Origin: a virus
IMG/VR virus record: IMGVR_UViG_3300021512_000007
Span: 1-41,695 of that record
DNA: 41,695 nucleotides
Reading direction: 5' to 3' (one strand)
The position numbers and the translations under genes were made by a program. The notes beneath the pieces were generated by a model. That model did not search any database and was not told where the DNA came from. It was given only the letters and a program-made list of their open reading frames with translations. Each line of letters begins with the position of its first letter. Within the stretch, counting starts at the first letter, position 1. Below, piece after piece: positions 1-6,677 of the stretch.

Positions 1-18
1 CGACATCTTGCCCCGCAC

Positions 19-35
19 TTGGCACGGGTTTTGCA
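19..35 (+). promoter_or_regulatory. sigma-54 (RpoN) promoter core, copy 1
   Basis: TTGGCACGGGTTTTGCA matches the RpoN consensus YTGGCACG-N4-TTGCW at every fixed position. It points rightward, toward the DnaA boxes and the 8-bp repeats, and no rightward gene follows within 9 kb. Sigma-54 promoters are documented in the related phage YuA, where they drive late genes. The transcript made here is unknown; an untranslated RNA or origin-activating transcription is inference. Confidence 0.6.
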
Positions 36-48
36 GGAGCCTGTACCC

Positions 49-93
49 TGTGGATAAGTCTGTGGATAAGTCTGTGGATAAGTCTGCGGATAA
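49..93. repeat. four tandem DnaA-type boxes
   Basis: TGTGGATAA occurs at 49-57, 61-69 and 73-81 and TGCGGATAA at 85-93, all with a 12-bp period. The first three are exact reverse complements of the high-affinity DnaA box TTATCCACA; the fourth has one change. Same-orientation boxes at near-helical spacing suggest host DnaA binding, either as part of an origin or as a DnaA-titrating or regulatory element. The array sits between two sigma-54 promoter matches. Confidence 0.6.
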
Positions 94-108
94 GTCTGTG
101 ATCGCGGG

Positions 109-125
109 TTGGCACGATCTTTGCA
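109..125 (+). promoter_or_regulatory. sigma-54 (RpoN) promoter core, copy 2
   Basis: TTGGCACGATCTTTGCA is a second exact match to YTGGCACG-N4-TTGCW, in the same direction as copy 1 and 90 bp downstream of it. Initiation would fall near 137, just before the 8-bp repeat array. Two exact matches this close together are unlikely by chance, but no downstream gene on this strand supports a conventional role. Confidence 0.6.
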
Positions 126-140
126 TACCAGAGGCTAGAG

Positions 141-291
141 GACAAGAGGACAAGAGGACAAGAGGACAAGAGGACAAGAGGACAAGAGGACAAGAGGACA
201 AGAGGACAAGAGGCCAGGAGGCCAGGAGGCTATGGGGCTATGGGGCTATGGGGCTATGGGGCTATGGGGCTATGGGGCTATGGGGCTATGG
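141..291. repeat. 8-bp-period tandem repeat array
   Basis: The stretch keeps one uninterrupted 8-bp register while the unit changes: GACAAGAG nine times (141-212), GCCAGGAG twice (213-228), then GCTATGGG about seven times with a partial last unit (229-291). One strand is strongly purine-rich in the first half. Open frames across it only reflect the repeat and are not called as genes. Related 8-bp units recur at 329-352 and, on the opposite strand, near 3493-3524. Confidence 0.9.
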
Positions 292-300
292 ATCACCCAT

Positions 301-326
301 TAAAAAGCCCGCTGATTAGCGGGCTT
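301..326 (-). terminator. rho-independent terminator of the leftmost leftward operon
   Basis: AAGCCCGC (305-312) pairs with GCGGGCTT (319-326) around a 6-nt loop. On the minus strand the stem is followed by TTTTTA. It lies about 115 bp past the stop of the leftward gene at 442-1152, so it plausibly ends that operon. The gap 353-441 shows no other signal. Confidence 0.75.
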
Positions 327-328
327 GA

Positions 329-352
329 GGGTTACAGGGTTACAGGGTCACA
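329..352. repeat. three 8-bp GGGTTACA repeats
   Basis: GGGTTACA, GGGTTACA and GGGTCACA follow each other without gaps. The unit length is the same as in the array at 141-291, although the sequence differs. No function is evident. Confidence 0.8.
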
Positions 353-441
353 ACTTATATTGTTAGCTACATAATAGATACAGTGACACAGCAACAATCA
401 GCACAACAAAATCAAATAGAATTAAAGACCCGCTTTTTTGC

Positions 442-1152
442 TCACTCATACGCCAAACCTCTCAATGCAACAACCCTGGACAAAATGGGCGCGTGTGCCT
501 TTATCAGCGACTTCAATTTATCAAAATATTTAGCTTTATTGTCTCTATATTCGCCCAGCGTGTGGTCAATCAGTAACGCGTGAATGTTTTTCTCAATGTC
601 GATATAGTCGGGTTCCGAATTATTAAATAAATTGCCCGAATCAATTTTATACTCGCCCGCTTCTTCATCGAGATACATATCTAAACAGTATTTGCCCTTA
701 GTTTGCCCCTGGTGCTCCCAATCATCCCGGCCTGGATTTTTGTCAAAACTGTATTTCAAGCATTTGGCTATTGTTGCGCTAAAACGCGCTCCAGTTGACT
801 CGTAAAACTCGCAATCTTTACCATCTATATCTATAAAATGCTTAAAAAATCGCATATCTTCGAACGCTGTTTTTATATAGTCATATATGCCACTTTCCAT
901 TCCTGCATCGTGCGCAGCGTTTATAATCCAGCGTTTATCATAATCTTCAGAATTTTCCAGCGTTTTTCTTAAATCAATATTGTTTTCTTTTTCGATTTTG
1001 TCCAATGCGTTTTCCAATTCGTCCGCATACCACTCGACGTTCGCCACGTTGGTGTTAGTACAACCATATTCCCAGATCGCACAACCAATCACATCGTCAT
1101 ATTTTGGGCAAAAATACGGAATTACATCTTTAAATTCAATTATGAATTTCAT
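442..1152 (-). CDS. hypothetical protein, 236 aa
   Basis: Unrecognised protein, acidic and rich in Asp, Glu, Tyr and aromatic residues, with no signal peptide or membrane segment. The ATG at 1152 is preceded by a purine-rich AAAAGGGG stretch at suitable distance. It is the last gene of the leftward left-end operon and is followed by the terminator at 301-326. No catalytic motif is visible; small early genes of this kind are often host-takeover functions, which is only contextual inference here. Confidence 0.7.
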   Translation of the reverse strand: MKFIIEFKDVIPYFCPKYDDVIGCAIWEYGCTNTNVANVEWYADELENALDKIEKENNIDLRKTLENSEDYDKRWIINAAHDAGMESGIYDYIKTAFEDMRFFKHFIDIDGKDCEFYESTGARFSATIAKCLKYSFDKNPGRDDWEHQGQTKGKYCLDMYLDEEAGEYKIDSGNLFNNSEPDYIDIEKNIHALLIDHTLGEYRDNKAKYFDKLKSLIKAHAPILSRVVALRGLAYE

Positions 1153-1166
1153 TTCTCTACCCCTTT

Positions 1167-1589
1167 TTAGATTTTGTGTGGTGTTCTTTGTGCCAGTGTT
1201 TCACACGTCTTTTTAGTGATGAATCCCAGGTGTTGTAATTGGTGAATTATTTCATAATTAGTATGAAAAACCATATCCATTCCACATCCATTTATTCTAA
1301 AATAGTCACTATCGCGTACCGGGCTATACCCCATCACTTGAAAAAACACATAAAAATTCAACACCTGATGTCTACCTGTTTTCGTGTTGCTTTTCAGCTC
1401 CAGAAACTTCATTGTTCGAGACATTCCGCTTTTAGATACGCTATCGATAGAGCAGAGCATCCGCGCCTCTTTTGTCGCTTTTATGTACCGTTCCGCGTCA
1501 TTCACAAAAGCATCAAATTTAACGATGGCATAACCAATTTTACCGCTATTATGCTTTTTCAAATGTTCTTCAATTCGTTTAATATTCAT
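1167..1589 (-). CDS. hypothetical phage protein with SKSGMSR motif, 140 aa
   Basis: A soluble 140-residue protein. Around residues 52-58 it has SKSGMSR followed by a hydrophobic strand, a pattern common in small uncharacterised phage proteins. The start ATG shares four bases (ATGA) with the stop of the upstream gene, indicating translational coupling. Function unknown; it forms part of a run of ATGA-coupled genes from 2893 leftward. Confidence 0.7.
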   Translation of the reverse strand: MNIKRIEEHLKKHNSGKIGYAIVKFDAFVNDAERYIKATKEARMLCSIDSVSKSGMSRTMKFLELKSNTKTGRHQVLNFYVFFQVMGYSPVRDSDYFRINGCGMDMVFHTNYEIIHQLQHLGFITKKTCETLAQRTPHKI

Positions 1590-2071
1590 AGTTTCAATTC
1601 CTGTTTTTGTTTGCTTGATTTATTCATTCGTCGGATTAGTTGTGAAAATGCGACCAGTTGCGGGTGACTTGCACAAGCTCGAGCTTGTGCTTTTGGCTGC
1701 ATCTCGGTATATATTCTCGACGCTTCATCGTAATACTTGCGAAGCGTCGACCATTTTTTAAAATTAGACACTACAGCTATACAGGCCCGCTCATATTCAA
1801 TATTTCTAGCGCTTGTATATTTGGGTATGAATTTTCCATTGACCAAACGGTTAACCGCTTTATGTATATGTGCCCTTGCCGCATTGCCTTCGTGTGCGTT
1901 AGCGCCATCTATTATCCCGCTCAAATGTTTCATTTGCAGTTTGTATGAGTGTAGGCGGAACAATTCCCTTTCTATATTGTATAAAGTGCCGCGTGTGAAT
2001 GTCTCGCTGACATTCACACGCCTGGAACCGTCCTGGTGTTGAACTAGCCATTTTTGCTTTTTAGTATTCAT
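1586..2071 (-). CDS. hypothetical protein, 161 aa, basic
   Basis: Very basic helical protein, rich in Lys, Arg and His, ending in a Lys/Gln-rich tail. The composition would fit nucleic-acid binding, but no recognisable domain is seen. Its start overlaps the preceding stop by ATGA, as does its own stop with the next start, so it sits inside a translationally coupled chain. Confidence 0.65.
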   Translation of the reverse strand: MNTKKQKWLVQHQDGSRRVNVSETFTRGTLYNIERELFRLHSYKLQMKHLSGIIDGANAHEGNAARAHIHKAVNRLVNGKFIPKYTSARNIEYERACIAVVSNFKKWSTLRKYYDEASRIYTEMQPKAQARACASHPQLVAFSQLIRRMNKSSKQKQELKL

Positions 2072-2295
2072 GGTGCCACTTCGCTCATTGCAATTGTAGT
2101 TTCTACAACATCACGATCTAACACTATCTGACCGCATACCTGGTGGGCCGTTATGTATCGCTGTTTTACAATAGACCCTGCGTTGTTGTAGGTGGTACCA
2201 TAGTCTACAACGGTTCGAATAACTCTGTTTTTCTTGCCTCGTGGAATAAACCTAGTCCCTATTGAAAATTTATAGTTTGGAGTTGGATGGTTCAT
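2068..2295 (-). CDS. hypothetical protein, 75 aa
   Basis: Small protein with several predicted beta-strands (GTRFIPRGKK, QRYITAHQV), giving the look of a small beta-barrel, but no family is recognised. It is linked to both neighbours by 4-bp ATGA overlaps, which supports it as a real gene despite its size. Confidence 0.6.
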   Translation of the reverse strand: MNHPTPNYKFSIGTRFIPRGKKNRVIRTVVDYGTTYNNAGSIVKQRYITAHQVCGQIVLDRDVVETTIAMSEVAP

Positions 2296-2612
2296 AGCAT
2301 ATCAACCAATAGTTGAACGTTTTTATCAACGATCATTTTTTTATATGTCATAATCGCGTCGTATATTTTGCAGCACTCTTCGATTGTCACACACTCAATT
2401 CTGACCAGCTCATCAGAATTGAGCGGAATATCGGCCGGGTGGATCTCGACAGAATAGCCACCTTGCGGGTGCATGTTAAGCGTAAACGAGTCTGTGCCAC
2501 GCTCTTCAGCTGACACGAAAATTATTGATTCGCGGTCTCTGTCTGACTCGACAACCCTAATACCGCACAATTTGTAGATTTTCTCGACAACTGTTTTAGT
2601 GTTCACATTCAT
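2292..2612 (-). CDS. hypothetical protein, 106 aa, acidic
   Basis: Acidic alpha/beta protein of unknown family. It starts at an ATG overlapping the upstream stop (ATGA) and ends in an overlap with the next gene. No membrane segment, Cys cluster or catalytic motif is visible. Confidence 0.65.
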   Translation of the reverse strand: MNVNTKTVVEKIYKLCGIRVVESDRDRESIIFVSAEERGTDSFTLNMHPQGGYSVEIHPADIPLNSDELVRIECVTIEECCKIYDAIMTYKKMIVDKNVQLLVDML

Positions 2613-2893
2613 GATTTAACCCTCTTTTGTTGCTGGGTTATCGCAGCCGCTTTATTGATTCGTGCGTCAATCCGTGCAATCTCTCTACCGCATTTCGCAA
2701 TGATTGCACGATGTCGGTTGAATCGTTGAAATGCTGCGCGTTTTAAAATGTTACAGTTGCGCTCGTTGGCTGCAATCAAAACGTTAGATGACAAAAACTT
2801 TCGATCGTGTTCCAGTGCTATTTTTTGCAGAATTGTAAAACGCAACTGAGCGTTTAAACCTATGATTTTTTGAATGTTTGCGGTGTTATTCAT
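2609..2893 (-). CDS. hypothetical protein, 94 aa, helical and basic
   Basis: Predominantly helical basic protein (many Ala, Lys, Arg, Ile). It is the first gene of the ATGA-coupled chain, with a Shine-Dalgarno-like AGGA just upstream of its ATG. The 65-bp gap upstream (2894-2958) contains the dyad ATCAACT-ataa-AGTTGAT at 2930-2947, a possible operator or RNA hairpin. Confidence 0.65.
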   Translation of the reverse strand: MNNTANIQKIIGLNAQLRFTILQKIALEHDRKFLSSNVLIAANERNCNILKRAAFQRFNRHRAIIAKCGREIARIDARINKAAAITQQQKRVKS

Positions 2894-2929
2894 TTTCCTA
2901 ATTCCTGTTCTCTAAAAGATGTAACTGTT

Positions 2930-2947
2930 ATCAACTATAAAGTTGAT
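2930..2947. promoter_or_regulatory. 7-bp dyad in the intergenic gap
   Basis: ATCAACT and AGTTGAT flank a 4-nt AT loop, between two leftward genes. No U-tract follows it, so an operator or mRNA hairpin is more likely than a terminator. Confidence 0.35.
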
Positions 2948-2958
2948 TAACTACTCTT

Positions 2959-3402
2959 TTAAAATTCTTTAATTAATTTGGACTGCTGATATGAGCCGCT
3001 GTAACCACACTCAACATAATATTCACTTTTGTGCTTCGCTGTACTGTACGTCACGTTACACCAGCCGGCTGCTTTCAACTCGTTCATTATAACAACACCG
3101 TCTTTTGTTATAGCGCCTTTTTTGATCATAGCTTTATGCGCATTGACTATTTCATCATGTTGCGATTGTGCTATAAAATTCAGATCGTCTTTATTATTCA
3201 AATTAGGCTTATAAATTGTAAAGTATGTCTCGTATCTGAAAAACACGTCACCTTCGGAAATTTGCGCATCATCTTCAAAATAGAACCAACCGTGCTCTAC
3301 CATTTTATCAATGTATCGCTTGCGTGCTGCTCCCACTCTACTTACATTTTTTAAACAATCATGCGCATTAGCTACCGTTATACGTTTTCGTAACACTCTC
3401 AT
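2959..3402 (-). CDS. hypothetical protein, 147 aa
   Basis: First gene behind the promoter at 3437-3465. The ATG at 3402 has CAGGAT about ten bases upstream and is preferred over an in-frame TTG at 3444, which would overlap the promoter -10 box. The product is a soluble mixed alpha/beta protein with a basic N-terminus and aromatic segments; it is not recognised. It is probably co-transcribed with the genes down to 442. Confidence 0.65.
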   Translation of the reverse strand: MRVLRKRITVANAHDCLKNVSRVGAARKRYIDKMVEHGWFYFEDDAQISEGDVFFRYETYFTIYKPNLNNKDDLNFIAQSQHDEIVNAHKAMIKKGAITKDGVVIMNELKAAGWCNVTYSTAKHKSEYYVECGYSGSYQQSKLIKEF

Positions 3403-3436
3403 TTTATCAATCCTGTTTTGCTCAAAAGAAGTGGTT

Positions 3437-3465
3437 ATTATCAAGTGTCACGTTGATCGCGTCAA
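3437..3465 (-). promoter_or_regulatory. sigma-70 promoter of the left-end leftward operon
   Basis: On the minus strand TTGACG (3465-3460) and GATAAT (3442-3437) are 17 bp apart. The octamer ACACTTGA occurs twice here, once over the -35 box and once at the -10 box, a possible regulator site. The first start codon lies 35 bp downstream. Confidence 0.6.
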
Positions 3466-3492
3466 GTGTTTTGTTGATTACCTCTACTTCCA

Positions 3493-3524
3493 CCTCTTCC
3501 TGGTCTCCTGGCCTCCTGGCCTAC
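3493..3524. repeat. 8-bp repeats inverted relative to the left-edge array
   Basis: Four 8-bp units related to TGGCCTCC. The minus strand reads as GCCAGGAG-type units, the same unit found on the plus strand at 213-228. The left-end operon is therefore bounded by inverted copies of one repeat family. Confidence 0.7.
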
Positions 3525-3533
3525 TGCCTCCTT

Positions 3534-3629
3534 AAAGGGATTTTCGTAAGTCATTGATTTTAAAGGGATTTTCGTAAGTCATTGATTTTAAAGGGATTTT
3601 CGTAAGTCATTGATTTCAAAGGGATTTTC
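3534..3629. repeat. 28-bp iterons, three and a half copies
   Basis: The unit starts AAAGGGATTTTCGTAAGTCA and is repeated at 3534, 3562 and 3590, with a 12-bp partial copy at 3618. The first two copies are identical; the third differs at its last base. Tandem repeats of 20-30 bp just upstream of an operon resemble replication iterons or a multi-site operator. They are not a CRISPR array because there are no spacers. Part of the unit (TTGATTTTAAAGG) recurs once at 6145-6157. Confidence 0.85.
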
Positions 3630-3960
3630 AAATCGACGTTTTAAACCCTCATTCCACAGGGCGAAAATCATCGAAAACGCTTCCCCTTAAGGGTCGATGG
3701 AGGAAAAATTTTTAAAAATTATTATAATTTAGAGAAATATTATTGGGGTGAAAATAAAGATGGAGGAGGTGTTCTATGGAGATGAAAAGGGGTGATGGGT
3801 GAGGGCTGTCGATTAGTCGATTGACCGATTCAGAAGAGCAGGTGGTTAATTGACCACCTGGATTAGACTTACAACTCGATAAACCAATTAAGTAAGGTTG
3901 TCGTACCTGCTGCAATGGCGATTAAACCTTCTTTTCTTCTCTCTGACGATGCGTTCTACA
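3630..3960. other. non-coding stretch with a hairpin and a start-less coding remnant
   Basis: No convincing gene. There is a hairpin at 3839-3860 (CAGGTGGT/ACCACCTG, 6-nt loop) without a U-tract. On the minus strand, about 27 codons ending in TAA at 3869 read as a charged segment followed by a hydrophobic stretch that looks protein-like (ending NWFIEL), but an in-frame TAG precedes it and there is no start codon. It may be the tail of a decayed gene. The rest is AT-rich. Confidence 0.45.
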
Positions 3961-4464
3961 TTATCCTGTCGCATGGGCGGTCTTGTTGAAGAGTCGAGCT
4001 TCAGCAGCCTTTCTCGCAGCGGCAGCTTTGGCTTTACACTTGAACATACCTAGCTCATATCGAATCTTTTTGTGTGTAATTCGAGCAACCCATTTTTGAC
4101 GATTCTTCGAGAAGAACACCCCGATTGTACCAGAAGTGTTTCGACTAGATGTTCGCTCTCTCAATCCATCAATCCGTCTATCGGTTGGTACGAGGTTGCT
4201 GTATTTATCATTTGTGTTAGCGCCATCTTCGTGAAGTATCTCGGCTTTCGGGTGTTTGCCTGTTATGTACAAAACCGCCAGGTGGCTCGATTGATAAACC
4301 CGTCCGTCGATAAATATAACTCGGTGCGGGTTATTCCCTGTGCTCATTGTGCCAGGACGACACCCTAGCTTGACCCCTTGACGAGGTGCGATGCTAATGA
4401 ATATACCTGTGTGAGGATCGTAATGAAGTAGATCTTGCAGTCTCGATTGAGTTATTAATTCCAC
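3961..4464 (-). CDS. HNH homing-type endonuclease with AP2-like DNA-binding domain
   Basis: Free-standing HNH endonuclease, a selfish DNA-cutting gene common in phages. From the GTG at 4464 it is 167 aa. The core at about residues 55-90 reads HLAVLYITGKHP then HEDGANTNDKYSNL, the usual His plus DGxxxNxxxxNL layout. The C-terminal part (about 113-160) has an AP2-like pattern (GVFF...KWVARI...LGMF). Two further in-frame GTG starts (4488, 4512) lie in tandem 24-bp repeats, each with its own GGGAG; the longest form adds octapeptide copies. It follows the dUTPase gene on the same strand. Confidence 0.85.
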   Translation of the reverse strand: MELITQSRLQDLLHYDPHTGIFISIAPRQGVKLGCRPGTMSTGNNPHRVIFIDGRVYQSSHLAVLYITGKHPKAEILHEDGANTNDKYSNLVPTDRRIDGLRERTSSRNTSGTIGVFFSKNRQKWVARITHKKIRYELGMFKCKAKAAAARKAAEARLFNKTAHATG

Positions 4465-4531
4465 ATTTTTCTCCCCATGATAATCCACATTTTTCTCCCT
4501 GTGATAATCCACATTTTTCTCCCTGTGATAT
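4460..4531. repeat. three 24-bp repeats duplicating an initiation region
   Basis: Units at 4460-4483, 4484-4507 and 4508-4531. On the minus strand each has GGGAG, a short A-rich spacer and a GTG codon, all in the reading frame of the HNH gene. This gives up to three consecutive ribosome-loading sites. Each unit also carries TGTGGA, part of a DnaA-box-like string, probably by chance. Confidence 0.85.
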
Positions 4532-4555
4532 TTGGATTGGGGTATGTTTAGTTGG

Positions 4556-4576
4556 GTGGTTGCTTACGCCAACCAC
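4556..4576. other. hairpin upstream of the HNH gene
   Basis: GTGGTTG and CAACCAC form a 7-bp stem with a 7-nt loop in the gap 4532-4706. No U-tract follows on either strand, so termination is not supported. The rest of the gap shows no gene. Confidence 0.4.
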
Positions 4577-4706
4577 TCGACCGTCGCCAGCGGGGAGAAA
4601 CAAAACTCACTCCGACGGTTGTCAGTGTTTTTCAGAAATAGCCCACCGCTGACTGGGACTATCTGCTTAACGGCACAGAAGGCCGACGGTAGCAGCAACC
4701 GCTTGC

Positions 4707-5159
4707 TTATTTTGTACCGGTTGACCCTACACCCTTGGTTCCTCGAGCAGTGACGGGTAACTCCTCCACAACTTCGATCCCGTTGTAGTTTACATGAGGG
4801 ACAATAACCAACTGAGCGATGCGCTCAAGCTCCCTAACAATAACAGGTTTTTTCGTCGTGTTGTGCAATGCAACCAGTAGCTCACCGCGATAATCGCTAT
4901 CGATAACACCCGCCCCATTAGCCAGCATGAGACCTCGCTTAATACCAACACTCGATCTCACCATCAGCAGACCGACATGTTTGGTGGGTATTGCTACACT
5001 GACGCCGCACGGGATGACCGTATTCCTTCCAGGAGCTATCGTCACAGACTCTCCCCAAGTACACGCTCTGAGGTCAATCCCCGCCGAACCCGATGTTTCG
5101 ATCTTAGGCGCGTTATCGCTGGTGATACGAATATCTTCGATTTTAAATTGGATTTTCAT
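4707..5159 (-). CDS. dut: dUTP diphosphatase (dUTPase)
   Basis: Hydrolyses dUTP to dUMP and pyrophosphate, limiting uracil incorporation and supplying dTMP synthesis; trimeric in this family. At 150 aa it has the usual length, with all five motifs: SAGIDLRA (25-32), RSSVGIKRG (68-76), NGAGVIDSDYRGE (81-93, with Asp87 and Tyr90), RELERIAQLV (109-118) and a C-terminal RGTKGVGSTG (139-148). In motif 5 the usual Phe of GFGSTG is Val, which may weaken stacking on the uracil. The start overlaps the upstream stop (ATGA), the last link of a four-gene coupled operon. Confidence 0.95.
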   Translation of the reverse strand: MKIQFKIEDIRITSDNAPKIETSGSAGIDLRACTWGESVTIAPGRNTVIPCGVSVAIPTKHVGLLMVRSSVGIKRGLMLANGAGVIDSDYRGELLVALHNTTKKPVIVRELERIAQLVIVPHVNYNGIEVVEELPVTARGTKGVGSTGTK

Positions 5160-5383
5160 CGGTTGGTGCGACCTCGTTTGCGTGAAGAAGTGGGTTTGGG
5201 TTGAGTCTCGATGTGTTCAGGTTTGGCTTGCCCGTGCGAGCAGAAGTCGTCACCAAACACAAACGGTCTTGTAAAATCACTCTCATGCAACCCCGCACGC
5301 ACAGCGATAGGTGTTGGCGGGTTTAAATGACACCTGTTTTCAGTTTCGAACACGCATTCCTCACAACAAATTAAATTGCTCAT
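5156..5383 (-). CDS. small Cys-rich protein, 75 aa
   Basis: Unrecognised protein with an N-terminal CCEEC-x7-C cluster and a later Cys-His pair, which could hold a zinc ion, and a basic C-terminus (KPTSSRKRGRTNR). It is ATGA-coupled to both the HTH gene upstream and dut downstream. A nucleic-acid or protein adaptor role is conceivable but not shown by the sequence. Confidence 0.6.
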   Translation of the reverse strand: MSNLICCEECVFETENRCHLNPPTPIAVRAGLHESDFTRPFVFGDDFCSHGQAKPEHIETQPKPTSSRKRGRTNR

Positions 5384-5673
5384 TTACACCTTCCCTTATC
5401 ATCCATTCCCAATTTCAAAAAAGAGATTAGATCTAGCTCGAACACGTCCGCCAGCTCCTCAATGCTATTGAGTTTGTTAACACCGTTGATCCTGATGTAT
5501 GAAGCATACGCTCGCGTCACACCCAACTTTTCAGCAAGCATTTTTTGAGGCATAACCTGGCCACCGTACGCGGAGTCATGGTCGCAGTTATTTTTCGCAC
5601 CGTAGACCAGCATCGCTCGACGGATAGCCAGACCCATATTCACTCGACCTTGCGTTTTAACACTCACGTTCAT
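5380..5673 (-). CDS. helix-turn-helix (XRE-like) regulator, 97 aa
   Basis: Residues about 41-83 form an XRE/Cro-type HTH: MPQKMLAEKLGVTRAYAS, then NKLNSIEELADVFELDLISFL, a typical later-helix pattern. It has an extra N-terminal helix and no other domain. It sits between the DUF6378-like gene and the Cys-rich protein with ATGA overlaps on both sides. It is a candidate binder for the dyads in the shared promoters or the repeats at 6119-6415; no direct evidence links them. Confidence 0.75.
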   Translation of the reverse strand: MNVSVKTQGRVNMGLAIRRAMLVYGAKNNCDHDSAYGGQVMPQKMLAEKLGVTRAYASYIRINGVNKLNSIEELADVFELDLISFLKLGMDDKGRCK

Positions 5674-5972
5674 TTCACCGCTCCCGCTCTAACTGCACTC
5701 TCGCCGGAAAGCGCAAAATATGCTCCACCGTCCACATATGAGTCTGCTTTTTTAACTTCACCCTGCTCTGATCGAACTAGCTTCAGACAGACCATGAATT
5801 TCCACCCCTGCTCTTCGGTTAGTTTGTAACCACTCATCGCGTTAAACATCGTCACAGTGGCTCTCATCGAACGCTCCCCGCCAGGGGTGTCGTATTCAAC
5901 CTCGCGGGCGGTCATCTCGTTGACGCCTTGTTCAAGGAAATCTACTGCGGATATAGGAAAATCACTTGCCAT
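5670..5972 (-). CDS. DUF6378-like phage protein, 100 aa
   Basis: Matches the DUF6378 pattern as remembered: a helical region with Y-D-x-P-x-G-E-R, then NAMSGYKLTEEQGW, a conserved LKLVRS segment and DSYVDGGAYFALS near the C-terminus. This family occurs in many phages next to nucleotide-metabolism genes; its role is not known. The ATG at 5972 has GCAGG just upstream. The longer frame starting at 6086 adds 38 hydrophobic residues without a ribosome site and is rejected. First gene of the coupled operon down to dut. Confidence 0.65.
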   Translation of the reverse strand: MASDFPISAVDFLEQGVNEMTAREVEYDTPGGERSMRATVTMFNAMSGYKLTEEQGWKFMVCLKLVRSEQGEVKKADSYVDGGAYFALSGESAVRAGAVK

Positions 5973-6118
5973 TTGAACCTGCGCCTCAGTTTGAGTAATC
6001 AACAATACCGTTGAATTGATAATCGAACTATAACAAGCCTTCGCCAGTGCTACAAGTGCCTTGTTGTATATTTTATGGGACGCCATAAGGTGTTGATTTC
6101 GCTATCATTTATGCGCTG

Positions 6119-6415
6119 GTGTCCCGGTGTCCCACTCTAAGTTGTTGATTTTAAAGGAGTTGGGTCACCGGGACACGGGACACCAGCTTCTAACCTTTTT
6201 TCCTATAGAGTTCATATAGAGTTAAATTTAGTTAAAATATAATATACCTATAGACCTATTTATTAATATCTAGTGTCCCAGTGTCCCATTATACAATATA
6301 CCATAAGTTAAAATTAACATATAAAGTAATATCAATAACTTAGAAGAGTTAAAATTTTAAAAATAACGGGACACCAGTGGGACACCACCATAAATGGGTC
6401 AGCAAGCGGTGTCCC
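6119..6415. repeat. nine GTGTCCC heptamers in alternating pairs
   Basis: GTGTCCC is found on the plus strand at 6119, 6127, 6273, 6281 and 6409, and on the minus strand (GGGACAC) at 6170, 6177, 6368 and 6379. Orientation runs forward pair, reverse pair, forward pair, reverse pair, single, with 7-11 bp steps within pairs. Nine copies of a heptamer in 300 bp point to specific binding by a replication initiator or repressor. The region is non-coding, between the DUF6378-like and primase genes. Confidence 0.8.
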
Positions 6416-6540
6416 AATAGTTAATTTTAACTAAAACACATCAATTTCTGGCGAAAGTTAAATTTAGTTAAAATTACGAAAAGTTAAATTTAGTTAAAAT
6501 CAATATTGGTAAAGCGGGAAAAGTTAAATTTAGTTAAAAT
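6221..6540. repeat. 18-bp AT-rich repeats (candidate DNA-unwinding element)
   Basis: GTTAAATTTAGTTAAAAT occurs exactly at 6221-6238, 6457-6474, 6483-6500 and 6523-6540, with a partial inverted copy near 6423-6437. The region is markedly AT-rich compared with its neighbours. AT-rich repeats beside the heptamer array and next to a primase-helicase gene suggest a replication origin; this is inference. Confidence 0.8.
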
Positions 6541-6640
6541 GACAAATTGTGGGTCACTAGAAAATAACACTCAGAAGCATTATTTATTGGAATCACACCC
6601 GGCGGGGCCAGCGAAAAGCCAATATTCACACCCCGCAGAC

Positions 6641-6667
6641 AAAATAAAACCGCCACTGCGGGCGGTT
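6641..6667 (-). terminator. rho-independent terminator of the primase operon
   Basis: AACCGCC (6648-6654) pairs with GGCGGTT (6661-6667) around a 6-nt loop, followed on the minus strand by TTTTATTTT. It lies about 50 bp past the primase-helicase stop codon. Confidence 0.8.
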
Positions 6668-6677
6668 CGGCGGGTAA

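Noticed and set aside
8-319. Rightward open frame with EDKRTRGQ-type repeats
   Set aside because: It exists because the 8-bp repeat has a 24-bp coding period; there is no ribosome site and the same stretch is open in other frames.
3534-3629. CRISPR array
   Set aside because: The 28-bp units are directly joined with no spacers, and no cas genes are present. The Cas4-like protein at 10834 is a phage replication nuclease.
3712-3915. Leftward 67-aa open frame with a GAAGG upstream
   Set aside because: Composition is low in typical protein patterns, it runs across a hairpin and an AT-rich tract, and nothing couples it to neighbours. A weak possibility only.
5973-6086. N-terminal extension of the DUF6378-like protein
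   Set aside because: The start at 6086 has no ribosome site and adds residues unlike the family; the ATG at 5972 is better placed.
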